From Paracoccaceae bacterium (GTDB lineage Bacteria > Pseudomonadota > Alphaproteobacteria > Rhodobacterales > Rhodobacteraceae): DNA of 37,824 nt. The translations under genes were made by a program, and so were the position numbers. The stretch is from contig JAQWNW010000073.1 in NCBI GenBank assembly GCA_029246285.1, positions 1 through 37,824 on the forward strand, given 5' to 3'. The notes below the pieces were generated by a model. It had not been told where the DNA came from and searched no databases. It saw nothing but the letters and a program-made list of their open reading frames with translations. Shown here piece after piece: positions 26,199-37,730 of this stretch (positions within the stretch are counted from its first letter, which is position 1; every line of letters begins with the position of its first letter).

Positions 26199-26759
26199 GT
26201 GTCAGATTCAGCATCGATGTCGTCAGGAGTAGCCAAAAGGTATGCGAAAGCAATTTTTGGATTGGCTAAAGAAGATAAAAAAATCGAATCCGTAAGTGCG
26301 GATCTGTCGTCTATTGGCAATGCTTTGCAAATTAGTGAAGAACTGTCTCAATTAATTTTTTCTCCAGTATACACCCGGTTGGAACAGAAAAATGCAATAT
26401 TAGCCGTCTCAGATAAAATGGGTTTGAATGATCTAATGAAGAGATCGTTGGGATTGCTTGCAATGAAAAGGCGCTTAAATATTCTTCCTGCTTTAATCGA
26501 AGAAGTGAAAGCGTATATTGCCGAAGATAAAGGAGAGGTGACAGTAAATGTGACTTCTGCATCAACTTTGAGCGATACTCAAACTAAAGAATTAACTAAA
26601 TCTTTAGAGAAAACAATAGGAAAAGAAATTAAGATAGAGTCAATTATAGATGAGTCTTTAATCGGGGGTCTAATTGTTAAAGTTGGATCAAAAATGATCG
26701 ATAGTTCTATTCGTTCAAAATTAGCAAATCTACAAAATATTATGAAAGAGGTCGGATAA
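26199..26759 (+). CDS. atpH: ATP synthase F1 subunit delta
   Basis: The delta subunit (186 residues) is the stator cap linking F1 to the peripheral stalk. The family pattern is seen in [32 protein letters not shown] and the C-terminal [21 protein letters not shown] and [17 protein letters not shown]. The frame is open from 26166 (GTG), but that leader would add an unlikely basic peptide; the GTG at 26199 ([10 protein letters not shown]) has GGAAGA six bases upstream and matches the usual start. Its TAA overlaps the atpA ATG by one base (TAATG). It is first in the operon atpHAGDC. Confidence 0.95.
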   Translation: MSDSASMSSGVAKRYAKAIFGLAKEDKKIESVSADLSSIGNALQISEELSQLIFSPVYTRLEQKNAILAVSDKMGLNDLMKRSLGLLAMKRRLNILPALIEEVKAYIAEDKGEVTVNVTSASTLSDTQTKELTKSLEKTIGKEIKIESIIDESLIGGLIVKVGSKMIDSSIRSKLANLQNIMKEVG

Positions 26760-28297
26760 TGAGCATCCAAGCTGCAGAGATTTCAGAGATTTTAAAGGAT
26801 CAAATAAAAAACTTTGGTCAAGAAGTTGAGGTCACAGAAGTAGGCCGTGTGCTGAGCGTTGGTGATGGAATAGCAAGGGTTCACGGTTTAGATAATATTC
26901 AAGCCGGTGAGATGGTTGAATTCCCAGGTGGCATTAGGGGGATGGCATTAAACTTGGAAGTCGACAACGTGGGTATAGTTATCTTTGGTTCAGACCGCGA
27001 TATAAAAGAAGGCGATACTGTAAAAAGAACCAATGCCATTGTTGATGTGCCTACTGGAGATGAGTTGTTAGGGAGAGTGGTAGATGGCCTTGGTAATCCT
27101 ATAGATGGTAAAGGCCCTATCAAAACTAAGCAACGCTCAGTCGCTGATGTTAAAGCGCCAGGCATTATTCCTCGTAAATCTGTTCATGAACCAATGGCTA
27201 CCGGCTTAAAGTCGGTTGATGCGATGGTTCCAATTGGTCGGGGACAGCGGGAATTAATTATTGGAGACCGGCAAACTGGTAAAACGGCGATAGCCCTTGA
27301 TACAATTTTGAACCAGAAAACTTATAACGATGCTGCAGGAGCTGATGAAAGTAGAAAACTTTACTGTGTTTATGTTGCTGTGGGGCAAAAAAGATCAACT
27401 GTTGCTCAATTAGTTAAGAAGTTAGAAGAAACTGGAGCTATGGCCTACTCTATAATTGTGGCAGCTACAGCATCTGATCCGGCGCCGATGCAGTTTTTAG
27501 CTCCCTATGCAGCGACATCAATGGCGGAACACTTTCGTGATAATGGTAGACATGCCTTAATCATTTATGATGATTTATCAAAACAGGCCGTTGCTTATAG
27601 GCAAATGTCTTTATTGTTGCGTCGACCACCTGGAAGAGAAGCATATCCAGGAGATGTATTTTATTTACACTCGAGACTATTAGAAAGATCCTCAAAATTG
27701 AACGAAGATAATGGATCTGGATCTCTTACTGCGCTACCTATTATTGAAACTCAGGGAGGAGATGTTTCTGCATTTATTCCAACCAATGTGATATCAATTA
27801 CTGATGGTCAAATATTTTTGGAAACTGATTTGTTTAATGCTGGTATCAGGCCTGCTGTTAATACAGGTCTATCAGTTTCTCGAGTTGGCTCTTCTGCTCA
27901 AACTGATGCCATGAAATCAGTAGCAGGGCCTGTTAAGCTCGAATTAGCTCAATATCGAGAAATGGCTGCCTTTGCTCAATTTGGATCTGATTTAGATGCG
28001 TCAACTCAGCAACTTCTAAATAGAGGAGCCCGTCTTACAGAATTGATGAAACAGGCCCAATATGCACCTCTTACAAATGCTGAAATTGTCTGTACTATTT
28101 ATGCTGGAACAAAAGGCTATTTAGATAAGATTGAGGTATCGGATGTTGGACGTTTCGAAACAGGTTTGGTGACATATTTGCGGGCTAATCATGTGGATAT
28201 GTTGGAAGATATCACTAATAATGATCGGAAAGTTAAGGGTGAATTAGAAGAGTCGATAAGAAACGCTCTCGATACATTTTCAAAAGATTTCGTATAA
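26759..28297 (+). CDS. atpA: ATP synthase F1 subunit alpha
   Basis: The 512-residue alpha subunit binds non-catalytic nucleotide in the F1 hexamer. The P-loop is GDRQTGKT (residues 169-176); other landmarks are [21 protein letters not shown], the [29 protein letters not shown] segment and [10 protein letters not shown] near the adenine-binding region. Length matches the family (about 510). It is coupled to atpH and followed by atpG after 29 bases. The F0 genes are not in the window, as expected for alphaproteobacteria, where the two halves are in separate operons. Confidence 0.98.
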   Translation: MSIQAAEISEILKDQIKNFGQEVEVTEVGRVLSVGDGIARVHGLDNIQAGEMVEFPGGIRGMALNLEVDNVGIVIFGSDRDIKEGDTVKRTNAIVDVPTGDELLGRVVDGLGNPIDGKGPIKTKQRSVADVKAPGIIPRKSVHEPMATGLKSVDAMVPIGRGQRELIIGDRQTGKTAIALDTILNQKTYNDAAGADESRKLYCVYVAVGQKRSTVAQLVKKLEETGAMAYSIIVAATASDPAPMQFLAPYAATSMAEHFRDNGRHALIIYDDLSKQAVAYRQMSLLLRRPPGREAYPGDVFYLHSRLLERSSKLNEDNGSGSLTALPIIETQGGDVSAFIPTNVISITDGQIFLETDLFNAGIRPAVNTGLSVSRVGSSAQTDAMKSVAGPVKLELAQYREMAAFAQFGSDLDASTQQLLNRGARLTELMKQAQYAPLTNAEIVCTIYAGTKGYLDKIEVSDVGRFETGLVTYLRANHVDMLEDITNNDRKVKGELEESIRNALDTFSKDFV

Positions 28298-28326
28298 CCT
28301 TGTAAATATTAGACATAGAGTGAAAG

Positions 28327-30650
<2,324 letters not shown>

Positions 30651-30662
30651 AAGGAATTTCGA

Positions 30663-31061
30663 ATGTCAGGTTTGATGCAATTTGATCTTGTTTCTCCGGA
30701 GGCTGCATTAGTCTCTATGGAGATCATATCTGTAGAGATCCCTGGAGCTGAGGGAGATTTTACAGCGCTGCCACAACATGCGCCTTTAATAACTTCGTTA
30801 AGACCAGGATTCTTAAAAGTAAATTCAAATGATGGGACCAAAGAGTATGTTGTCTCGGGCGGTTTTGTAGAAATTAATGCTACCTCAACATCTGTATTAG
30901 CAGAGCAGGCTTTTGAAAGAGAAAATATAACAAAAGATATTATTGATGAACTTGTTATTGATGCTGAAAAAGCTTTGGCTAACTGTGGGGAAGATTCTCG
31001 TGATGCTTTAGAAAAAAGGCTTTATGACACTAAGTTATTACTAGACTTTTTAGATTTTTAA
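30663..31061 (+). CDS. atpC: ATP synthase F1 subunit epsilon
   Basis: The 132-residue epsilon subunit, a rotor component that can regulate hydrolysis. The beta-sandwich domain is clear (MQFDLVSPEAALVSMEIISVEIPGAEGDFTALPQHAPLITSLRPG and SGGFVEI). The C-terminal helical part is short and reads ERENITKDIIDELVIDAEKALAN. The ribosome binding site AAGGA lies seven bases before the ATG at 30663; an internal ATG four codons later is possible. It closes the F1 operon and is convergent with prs, whose stop is four bases away. Confidence 0.96.
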   Translation: MSGLMQFDLVSPEAALVSMEIISVEIPGAEGDFTALPQHAPLITSLRPGFLKVNSNDGTKEYVVSGGFVEINATSTSVLAEQAFERENITKDIIDELVIDAEKALANCGEDSRDALEKRLYDTKLLLDFLDF

Positions 31062-31065
31062 ACAT

Positions 31066-32088
31066 TCATACCAATAATTTTGTTAGAGGCCCTTCGTAGA
31101 TTGTGTTAAGCGAAGCACTGTCAAACAGTGACGATACCGACGTACCTTGTGCAATATTTAAAATTGCCTGAGCAAATAATGGTGCTGTTGGTACAATTCT
31201 TATATTTTCCGCTTGCAATACCGGTTCTGTGGGCTGAATAGAGTCTGTTATAACCAGGCTCTTCATTACTGATTTAGTTATACGATCAACAGCGGGCCCT
31301 GACATTACACCATGTGAAATGTAAGAATGAACTTCTGTCGCGCCTGCATCAAGTAATACCTCGGCTGCTTTGCATAATGTTCCAGCGGTATCACAAATAT
31401 CATCCACTAAAATACATTTTTTCCCTTTGACGTTTCCGATTACTGTCATTTCTGAAATTTCCCCAACCTTTTCTCTTCTTTTGTCTACAATCGCTAAGGG
31501 GCATTTTAATCGTTGAGCTAATTCTCGGGCTCTCGCTACACCTCCTACATCTGGTGAGACGATCATTAAATCTTTTAAGTCAGAGAATTGATTTTGAATA
31601 TCAAGGGCGAAAATAGGTGAAGCATAAAGATTATCAACTGGTAAATCAAAAAATCCCTGAATTTGAGCGGCGTGCAAGTCCATTGTAAGTACTCTTTCAA
31701 TCCCAGACTGTGCTATTAGATTAGCAACCAGCTTTGCAGAGATTGGTGTTCTTGCTTTAGTTCGCCTATCTTGGCGCGCGTAGCCAAAATACGGTATTAC
31801 TGCTGTAATCCTGGTTGCAGATGAGCGCCTTAGCGCATCAGACATAATCAGTAGCTCCATAAGATTGTCATTTGTAGGATTTGATGTGGATTGTATTATA
31901 AACATGTCCTCACCACGAACATTTTCATAAACTTCAACAAAAATCTCTTGATCGTTAAAGCGCTCGACACGTGCCTCTACCAGTTCAGTTGGTTTCCCTC
32001 TGTGCATTGAGAGACGACGACTTATGGCGCTAGCGAGTGGCTTGTTAGAGTTTCCTGATATTAACTTTGGTTCATATGAAAATGCCAT
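31066..32088 (-). CDS. prs: Ribose-phosphate pyrophosphokinase (PRPP synthetase)
   Basis: This enzyme makes phosphoribosyl pyrophosphate from ribose 5-phosphate and ATP for nucleotide, histidine and tryptophan synthesis. Motifs are [34 protein letters not shown] (ATP/flexible loop), [12 protein letters not shown], the [13 protein letters not shown] segment and the PRPP-binding loop [14 protein letters not shown]. With the ATG at 32088 (GGGAA six bases before) it has 340 residues, somewhat longer than the roughly 315 usual in Enterobacteria; the frame's upstream TTG (32100) is rejected. It is convergent with atpC. Confidence 0.97.
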   Translation of the reverse strand: MAFSYEPKLISGNSNKPLASAISRRLSMHRGKPTELVEARVERFNDQEIFVEVYENVRGEDMFIIQSTSNPTNDNLMELLIMSDALRRSSATRITAVIPYFGYARQDRRTKARTPISAKLVANLIAQSGIERVLTMDLHAAQIQGFFDLPVDNLYASPIFALDIQNQFSDLKDLMIVSPDVGGVARARELAQRLKCPLAIVDKRREKVGEISEMTVIGNVKGKKCILVDDICDTAGTLCKAAEVLLDAGATEVHSYISHGVMSGPAVDRITKSVMKSLVITDSIQPTEPVLQAENIRIVPTAPLFAQAILNIAQGTSVSSLFDSASLNTIYEGPLTKLLV

Positions 32089-32150
32089 TATGTTTCCCAA
32101 TCGTTATGAATCTGTCAATTCTTAATGTCCAATAGCACTGACAAACGTTC

Positions 32151-32180
32151 TTGCATAGTAACAAGATTACTTATTATAAA
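32151..32180 (+). promoter_or_regulatory. Likely sigma70-type promoter of the alpha/beta hydrolase gene
   Basis: TTGCAT at 32151-32156 and TATAAA at 32175-32180, 18 bases apart, form a fair -35/-10 pair. Transcription would begin near 32187, leaving a leader of about 66 bases. This also argues that the open-frame TTG at 32151 is promoter DNA, not a start codon. Confidence 0.4.
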
Positions 32181-32252
32181 GTTTTTCGTACTCTATCCCT
32201 TATTCGCAACTATGAAGTAGTTTTTTATAATTTTAAAAAAGGAAATTTAACT

Positions 32253-33074
32253 TTGATTAATAAATTATCTTTTGGGGGATATCTCACAGCATGGTATGAG
32301 GCGGGCTCAGGAGGGCAAAAAATTGTCTTACTACATTGTTCTTTGGCCCATGGTGGAGCTTGGAAAGGAGTGATGGAACTTCTTTCACCTGATTTTAAAT
32401 TGTATGCACCTGATTTGCCCGGGCAAGGTCAAAGCCAAGATTGGGATCAAAAAATTTTATTTCAAGACCAAAGCGTTATAACCACAGTTGGTCTTTTAAA
32501 AGAGATCGGTGAGCCTTGTCATTTAATCGGGCATTCCTTTGGAGCGACTGTCGCTATGCGGATAGCCTTAGAATTTCCGGAGCTAGTAAAGAGTTTGATT
32601 TTATTTGAACCGGTATTCTTCGGCTGTCTACAAGACGCAAAAAATCCAATGTATGAAGAATGGAGTGTTAGGGAAAAGCCCTATACAGATCTGGTTGAGA
32701 GAGGAGATTTCGAAGGTGCTTCCAAAGCTTTTATGGAGTTATGGGGTACTGGCGCAAAATGGGAAAATTTACCAAGTTCTCAGAGAAGTTATATTAAAGA
32801 CAGAATACATCTAATCGCAGCTGGTAGTCGATCAATAATAACTCCGGGTAAAAATAGAATGCGACTAAGTGATTATGAGAAAGTTGCGAAACCAATTTAT
32901 TTGCTAGAGGGTGAAAATTCACCACCCGTTATATCCGAAGTGCAAAAAACGCTTGAGAATACTTTTCCAGACGCATTGAGAAATATTATAGGTAACTCTG
33001 GCCATATGGCACCGATCACTCATCCAAAGGAGTTTTCTGATGAAGTTAGAAGATTCCTAACATTTAATTATTAA
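32253..33074 (+). CDS. Alpha/beta-hydrolase fold protein
   Basis: A 273-residue cytosolic hydrolase. Visible are the oxyanion strand VLLHCSLAHGGAW, DLPGQGQSQDW, the nucleophile elbow GHSFGATVAM and the C-terminal histidine in NSGHMAPITHP. The acid position after beta-strand 6/7 is not obvious (LLEGENSPP). It resembles small-molecule esterase/lactonase-like members, but the substrate is unknown. The open frame extends to a TTG at 32151, but that overlaps a promoter and homologues start near the FGGYLTAW strand. TTG at 32253, about nine bases after AAAGGA, is the likely start; no ATG is available. Confidence 0.8.
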   Translation: MINKLSFGGYLTAWYEAGSGGQKIVLLHCSLAHGGAWKGVMELLSPDFKLYAPDLPGQGQSQDWDQKILFQDQSVITTVGLLKEIGEPCHLIGHSFGATVAMRIALEFPELVKSLILFEPVFFGCLQDAKNPMYEEWSVREKPYTDLVERGDFEGASKAFMELWGTGAKWENLPSSQRSYIKDRIHLIAAGSRSIITPGKNRMRLSDYEKVAKPIYLLEGENSPPVISEVQKTLENTFPDALRNIIGNSGHMAPITHPKEFSDEVRRFLTFNY

Positions 33075-33086
33075 ATTTTAAGAATA

Positions 33087-33548
33087 TTAGAATAAATCGG
33101 CCTTAATATAATCCTCTAGATCTTCTTCGTTTATATCCAATTCAGAAATTGCTTGGTTAGCAATTGTTTTATCGGCCCTTATAGCACTACTCGCGTCATT
33201 TGAAATTAAGGGATGCCAAGGTTCTAAAGGTTTTCCATAAAAGATTCGACGGTAGCCACAGGTTTCAGGCATCCAGTATGCTATCTCTCCAATATTTTCT
33301 GAGGTTAAAATAATACAATCTGGGACAAGCTTTTTTCGGTTTTTATAGTTTTTACATTGAGAAGTTTTTATATCTAATAATTTGCATGATACATTTGTGT
33401 AGAATATCTCATTTGTATCAGCATCTTCAATTTTTCGCAGACAACATTTGCCGCATCCGTCGCATAAAGCTTCCCATTCATTCTTGTTAAGCTCTTCTAG
33501 GCGATATTTTTCCCAAAATCGTGTTCGATATTTTTTTTGTTTGGACAT
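33087..33548 (-). CDS. YcgN family (UPF0260) cysteine-cluster protein
   Basis: A 153-residue protein with a dense cysteine cluster: C29, C32, C35, C36 (LCDGCGKCCLRK), then Cys in NVSCKLL, SQCKNY, PDCIIL and ETCGYR. This matches the UPF0260/YcgN family, with a probable metal-binding or iron-sulfur role, though no function is proved. The start region RFWEKYRLEELNKNEWEALC and the ending GKPLEPWHPLIS fit it. It is divergent from the DUF2161 gene (43-base gap) and convergent with the hydrolase. Confidence 0.9.
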   Translation of the reverse strand: MSKQKKYRTRFWEKYRLEELNKNEWEALCDGCGKCCLRKIEDADTNEIFYTNVSCKLLDIKTSQCKNYKNRKKLVPDCIILTSENIGEIAYWMPETCGYRRIFYGKPLEPWHPLISNDASSAIRADKTIANQAISELDINEEDLEDYIKADLF

Positions 33549-33591
33549 AATAGAAACATGCCTGTAAAAATTTGATAATTAAAGAGTTTCT

Positions 33592-34323
33592 ATGAAAGAT
33601 TTGTTGATTGTTACAGAGATTTATTTTTTAAAAATGAATGAAACTGATCTATATCTTCCCATTAAAAAGTTGTTTGAAGATCAAGAATTTTCTGTAAAGG
33701 GCGAGGTAAAGAAATGTGATATTGTGGCAATTAACAAAGATGGCTTACTGGTAATAGTCGAGTTAAAATTAAGGTTTTCTTTAGCCTTAATTATTCAAGG
33801 AATTGAGCGTCAAAAAATCTCGAATATGGTATATGTCGCGTTCTTAATGCCAGCTGGGCGTCGCGGTAAAACTGTACTCAATAATGCAAAAAAAATCTGT
33901 AGAAGGTTAAAATTGGGTCTTATAACGGTGAGGTTGCAGCCTTCAGAATTCGTTAAAGTTCACCTCGAACCTAGTTCAGTGTCTGGTTTAAGAATTAATT
34001 CCAAGAAACGATCTCAGCTACTTAATGAGCATTATAAATTATTAGGTGATCCCAATATTGGGGGTCAGGTTGGAAATACTATAATGACAGCATATCGGCA
34101 GGACGCAATTCAAGTGGCGATTGCTATCAAAGGGGGTTGCAAAGGTAAGCCGTCTCTGCTCGCAGAGACATTAGGCATCCCCAATGCGCGTTCTATATTG
34201 TATAATAATCATTATGATTGGTTTGTTAGAATCGAAAGGGGGCTATACGGTTTAAGTGAAAAGGGTGAGGTCGATTTAAAGAAGTATGAACAAAATTCTG
34301 TAGGGCAAGACTTAAAAAGATAA
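33592..34323 (+). CDS. DUF2161 family protein (PD-(D/E)XK nuclease-like fold)
   Basis: A 243-residue protein. The first half has a nuclease-like pattern: ETDLYLPIKKLFEDQEFSVKGEVKKCDIVA... VIVELKLRFS, with E38, D43, E57 and K59 in the E...D...ExK spacing of restriction-endonuclease-like folds. The second half has a helical part with YRQDAIQVA and a winged-helix-like ending RSILYNNHYDWFVRIERGLYGLSEKG. It resembles the DUF2161 proteins of Rhodobacteraceae; some are annotated phosphodiesterases, unproven to my knowledge. The ATG at 33592 has a fair ribosome binding site; a second at 33634 (MNETDL) would match homologues better. It overlaps the end of ribF by 12 bases. Confidence 0.8.
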   Translation: MKDLLIVTEIYFLKMNETDLYLPIKKLFEDQEFSVKGEVKKCDIVAINKDGLLVIVELKLRFSLALIIQGIERQKISNMVYVAFLMPAGRRGKTVLNNAKKICRRLKLGLITVRLQPSEFVKVHLEPSSVSGLRINSKKRSQLLNEHYKLLGDPNIGGQVGNTIMTAYRQDAIQVAIAIKGGCKGKPSLLAETLGIPNARSILYNNHYDWFVRIERGLYGLSEKGEVDLKKYEQNSVGQDLKR

Positions 34324-35259
34324 AGTTTCACTGAGGATGCGTTGGCTCTCTTTACAATCTTGATCCATTTGCTCAATTAATTTATCCAAAGAGTCAAATT
34401 TTAACTCTGGGCGTTGGAATGATACGAGAGCAATTGATAGTTCTTCTCCATAAATGTCACCAGAAAAATCAAAAATATATGTTTCTAGATTTGGAATATT
34501 TACGCCAAAGGTTGGCCGTTCCCCTAATGAGGCTGCTCCAAAGAATCGACCTTTATAAGGCCCGGATAAAATATCTGCAATTACGGCGTAAACACCAAAT
34601 TTTGGCAATTGTAATCCATCTAATGACATATTAGCTGTTGGATAACCTAGTTCACGACCCCCCTGATCTCCCGAAATGACAGGACCTTCTATACGATACC
34701 AGTGACCCAACATATGTGCAGCATCATTTGGGCGTCCATCACTGATGGCATTTCTAATAGATGTCGAGGAAAAAACTCCTTTTTCATCTGCAACTAATGG
34801 AGCAATTGTCACCCCATAGTTAAATTGTTTTCCGTAGTGAATTAAGGTTTCGACAGTTCCAGTTCTTCCTTTTCCAAAACAAAAATCCTCCCCCACCACA
34901 ATGTGCTTAACACCAAGACCGTTAACTAAGACGTCTTCTATAAATTTTTTTGCACTCAATGAAGATAAGGCGGAATTAAACTGCAGTTCATAAAGATTAT
35001 TAATTCCTACTTTTGCTAACTGACTGGCTCGTGCTTCTGCATTCATTAATCTAAAAGGTTTGGCGTTGGATTGAAAATATGATCTAGGATGTGGTTCAAA
35101 AGTAATGACACCAAAAGGAGCATTTAACTTTTTAGCAGCCTCCCGAGCTAATTCAATTACTGATAGATGCCCTTTATGTACACCATCAAAATTTCCAATG
35201 GCCACACAAGCTCCTTTGTCAGTTTGATTCAAATAAGTGTAATCACGAATAATTTTCAA
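34312..35259 (-). CDS. ribF: Bifunctional riboflavin kinase/FAD synthetase
   Basis: RibF converts riboflavin to FMN and then to FAD. The 315-residue protein has the N-terminal nucleotidyltransferase domain (AIGNFDGVHKGHLSVIEL at about 21-38, then TFEPHPRSYF, GEDFCFGKGRTG and SSTSIRNAI) and the C-terminal riboflavin kinase domain (GDQGGRELGYPTANM, GVYAV, NLETYIFDF). It starts with TTG at 35259; AGGAG seven bases upstream lies in the last codons of maoC, so the start is well supported. It ends the leftward ppaC-HAD-maoC-ribF unit. Confidence 0.97.
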   Translation of the reverse strand: MKIIRDYTYLNQTDKGACVAIGNFDGVHKGHLSVIELAREAAKKLNAPFGVITFEPHPRSYFQSNAKPFRLMNAEARASQLAKVGINNLYELQFNSALSSLSAKKFIEDVLVNGLGVKHIVVGEDFCFGKGRTGTVETLIHYGKQFNYGVTIAPLVADEKGVFSSTSIRNAISDGRPNDAAHMLGHWYRIEGPVISGDQGGRELGYPTANMSLDGLQLPKFGVYAVIADILSGPYKGRFFGAASLGERPTFGVNIPNLETYIFDFSGDIYGEELSIALVSFQRPELKFDSLDKLIEQMDQDCKESQRILSETLSF

Positions 35260-35262
35260 GCC

Positions 35263-35688
35263 TTAACTCCTACTTGGTGCCAATGCTATTGCATGGCCCT
35301 TGATTACTAATTTTCCTGAAACTAACGCCTCACATTTAAGAGTGACATGTTTCTTGGAGCTATCAATTTTTTCTACAGTAACTGACGCGTCAACTTTATC
35401 ACCAGGATAAACGGGGGCAATAAATTGAAGGGATTGACTAAGGTAAATAGCACCATGGCCAGGTAGTTTTTCTCCTAAAAGAGCAGAAAATAATGATGCT
35501 GATAGCATTCCATGCGCGACGCGACGTCCGAAGATAGAGTTTTGACCTGCTTCATCAGATAAGTGGAGTGGATTTCTATCTTCAGAAATTTCTGCAAAAA
35601 ATTTAATTTCAGAATCTCCCATGATTTTACTGATTGATCGAGTTAGACCAATCTTCATATCCTCTATATAAATAGTTCCAATATCCAT
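35263..35688 (-). CDS. MaoC-like (hot-dog) dehydratase domain protein
   Basis: A 141-residue hot-dog fold protein. The (R)-specific hydratase motif AEISEDRNPLHLSDEAG and the FGRRVAHGML segment hold the catalytic Asp/His pair of (R)-enoyl-CoA hydratases such as PhaJ. It could hydrate trans-2-enoyl-CoA, feeding PHA or fatty acid metabolism; the exact substrate is not shown. It begins six bases after the HAD gene and ends three bases before ribF, so it is in the middle of the operon. Confidence 0.88.
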   Translation of the reverse strand: MDIGTIYIEDMKIGLTRSISKIMGDSEIKFFAEISEDRNPLHLSDEAGQNSIFGRRVAHGMLSASLFSALLGEKLPGHGAIYLSQSLQFIAPVYPGDKVDASVTVEKIDSSKKHVTLKCEALVSGKLVIKGHAIALAPSRS

Positions 35689-35694
35689 AATAAC

Positions 35695-36573
35695 TTACCT
35701 CAAAAAACCAATACTATAAGTCGGTTTATCACTTTGTTTTATTAGAAACTTTTGTAATTTCGTTCTGTCTGGTTGGCTTATTGTTTTGGTCTCTTCTGCA
35801 GCTAATCCTCCAGTAATGAACAGACTATTCAACTTCTCATCATTAGCACCTTTAATATCAGTTAAAATACCATCACCTATACAAAGTATGTTTTCTTTGG
35901 AGATTTTGATGTTAATCTCTGACATTCGTTTGTAAGCTAAATCGTAAATTGGCCTATGTGGTTTTCCAAAGTATAAACTTTCTCCACCCATTTTTGTGTA
36001 AAGTTTGGCTAAGGCTCCGGCACAATACACTCTCTTTTGACCTCGATCTACAACGATATCGGGGTTGGCACACAAAAGTTTTAACTTTCTATCAATAAAT
36101 TTTGAAAATAATTGTATGTAATCATTTGGATGGTCATTAACATCATCAAATGGTCCAGTGCATACCACACCTTCAGCCTTTTCTTTGGATACCAATTCTA
36201 TTGGTCGTGCATTTTTTAATAAATCCATTCTTTTAAAAAAGCTTAGGTCATGCTCTGGACCTAAATGAAATACTTTCTCATTCACGACTCCATCAAACAT
36301 AGCAGCACGGGCACTATCACCAGAGGTTGCGATGGTATCCCAACAATCTTTTGGAACACCGATCTTATCTAATTGTCTTTCTACGCTATTTCGAGGACGA
36401 GGTGAGTTTGTAAGTAAAACAACTGATCCCAACCCATTGGAGCGATAATTTTGTAAAGCGATGACCGCTTCTTCAAATGGTGTGTAACCATCATGAAGAC
36501 ATCCCCACAAGTCAACAAATAGAGTTGTGTACTTATTAGAAAGATCTTCAAGAGACTGAATGATTGAGGACAT
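35695..36573 (-). CDS. HAD-superfamily class IIA hydrolase (TIGR01459-like)
   Basis: A 292-residue HAD phosphatase. Motif I is FVDLWGCLHDG with nucleophile D21; a tryptophan replaces the usual second Asp/Tyr of DxD. Motif II is LLTNSPRPR, then the cap and the K-containing GKPHRPIYDLAYKR segment and motif IV GDGILTDIKGAN. This is the NagD/pyridoxal phosphatase-like class IIA group; substrate unknown. It starts one base after the ppaC stop and precedes maoC. Confidence 0.9.
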   Translation of the reverse strand: MSSIIQSLEDLSNKYTTLFVDLWGCLHDGYTPFEEAVIALQNYRSNGLGSVVLLTNSPRPRNSVERQLDKIGVPKDCWDTIATSGDSARAAMFDGVVNEKVFHLGPEHDLSFFKRMDLLKNARPIELVSKEKAEGVVCTGPFDDVNDHPNDYIQLFSKFIDRKLKLLCANPDIVVDRGQKRVYCAGALAKLYTKMGGESLYFGKPHRPIYDLAYKRMSEINIKISKENILCIGDGILTDIKGANDEKLNSLFITGGLAAEETKTISQPDRTKLQKFLIKQSDKPTYSIGFLR

Positions 36574-36574
36574 A

Positions 36575-37492
36575 TTATAATTTAATGTTAGGAATTATTT
36601 GTTTTTTTCTACTGACAATACCAGGTAATTTAACGATATCACTGGAAGGTTCTACTCCGAAAGATTTTTTGGCAATGGTATGTACAAATTGGTTTTGTAC
36701 TAACAAGGTGCTTTCTTGTTCTAATATATCAACAATAAAAAGCAAAACTTCGTCGATGTCATCTTCTATCACCACTTTCGCCATAGCATCTAATAAATTG
36801 TCTTTTCTTCCAAGAATTGCTTTTGGGGAAGTTGTTTCTAGCACCGAAATACGTAATTTTTTGTCAGAAAGTTCAAATTTCTTACTGTCCATTCGGATTA
36901 ATTCTTGATCTGTAAATTCTGATACATCAGATTTTGCATCAAACATTTTAGATGCATATGTTGGGATATCAAGTTTCAATTCCAAAGCTAAATCCTGAGC
37001 CACTCTTTTATCTAATTCAGTAGTGGTTGGAGATCTGAACTCCAAGGTGTCAGATAGAATACAACTTAGCATCAAACCTTTTATTTTATCAGGCATTCTT
37101 TTTGTAGCATCACCCATCAACTCATGCATAATGGTTGCAGTGCACGCTAAAGGTCTAATCGTCATGGTTAATGGAGCGTTAGTTTTTAATCCACCAACCA
37201 AGAGGTGATGATCTATAATCTCTAGTATTTTGGCTTCATTAACGTTTGCCGGTAGTTCAGCTGGATTGTTAGTGTCGACTATTATTAACTGATCAGTATC
37301 AAAAACTTGTGAAATAATTTCGGGCTTTTCAAATTGCCAATGATCTAAAACAAATCTAGCTTCTGGATTTGGTTCTCCTAAAAGTTTTGGCTGAGCTTCA
37401 ACTCCGCAAATAGTTTTTTTATACCAGGCCCAAATTATTGGAGAGCCTGTGCTATCTGTATCTGGGGATTTATGTCCAATTATTTTTATCAT
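36575..37492 (-). CDS. ppaC: Manganese-dependent inorganic pyrophosphatase (family II, DHH)
   Basis: This 305-residue cytosolic enzyme hydrolyses pyrophosphate. The metal ligands match the family: H7, D11 and D13 in GHKSPDTDS, D73 in VDTNNPAEL, the DHH at 94-96 (IIDHHL), and an aspartate in LSCILSDTLEFRSPT; the C-terminal DHHA2 substrate motif is SRKKQIIP. It is first in the unit ppaC-HAD-maoC-ribF. The 238-base spacer to groES should hold both promoters. Confidence 0.95.
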   Translation of the reverse strand: MIKIIGHKSPDTDSTGSPIIWAWYKKTICGVEAQPKLLGEPNPEARFVLDHWQFEKPEIISQVFDTDQLIIVDTNNPAELPANVNEAKILEIIDHHLLVGGLKTNAPLTMTIRPLACTATIMHELMGDATKRMPDKIKGLMLSCILSDTLEFRSPTTTELDKRVAQDLALELKLDIPTYASKMFDAKSDVSEFTDQELIRMDSKKFELSDKKLRISVLETTSPKAILGRKDNLLDAMAKVVIEDDIDEVLLFIVDILEQESTLLVQNQFVHTIAKKSFGVEPSSDIVKLPGIVSRKKQIIPNIKL

Positions 37493-37613
37493 TTCAATTC
37501 TACCATAATCCTAAATTCGAGCCCTTATAGGGTTTATATTATTAAAGGTCACGGCAATTAATTCATATTTTTTCTATTTTAAGAAAAAAATTAATTTTTT
37601 TTTACCTTAGCAA

Positions 37614-37641
37614 TTGACTCTGAGGTCAAGGCTACCTAAAT
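37614..37641 (+). promoter_or_regulatory. Likely groESL promoter
   Basis: TTGACT (37614-37619) and CTAAAT (37636-37641) are 16 bases apart; transcription would begin near the CIRCE left arm, which is where a CIRCE-controlled promoter should start. The hexamers fit housekeeping sigma better than sigma32. The T/A-rich stretch before it shows nothing else. Confidence 0.45.
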
Positions 37642-37649
37642 GCCGTCTG

Positions 37650-37676
37650 TTAGCACTCAAAGGTGGCGAGTGCTAA
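37650..37676. promoter_or_regulatory. CIRCE operator (HrcA binding site)
   Basis: TTAGCACTC at 37650-37658, a nine-base spacer, and GAGTGCTAA at 37668-37676 make a perfect CIRCE element, 54 bases before the groES start. HrcA binds CIRCE and represses groESL until heat stress removes it. The hrcA gene is not in the window. Confidence 0.97.
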
Positions 37677-37730
37677 ACATTTTGAAAAAGCCACCCAAAC
37701 GTGGAATAACTCTTAAGGGAGAACTCCGAT

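Noticed and set aside
32113-32118. Perfect minus-strand TTGACA upstream of prs as a promoter
   Set aside because: A -10 at proper spacing would fall on the prs ribosome binding site and no TATAAT-like hexamer is there.
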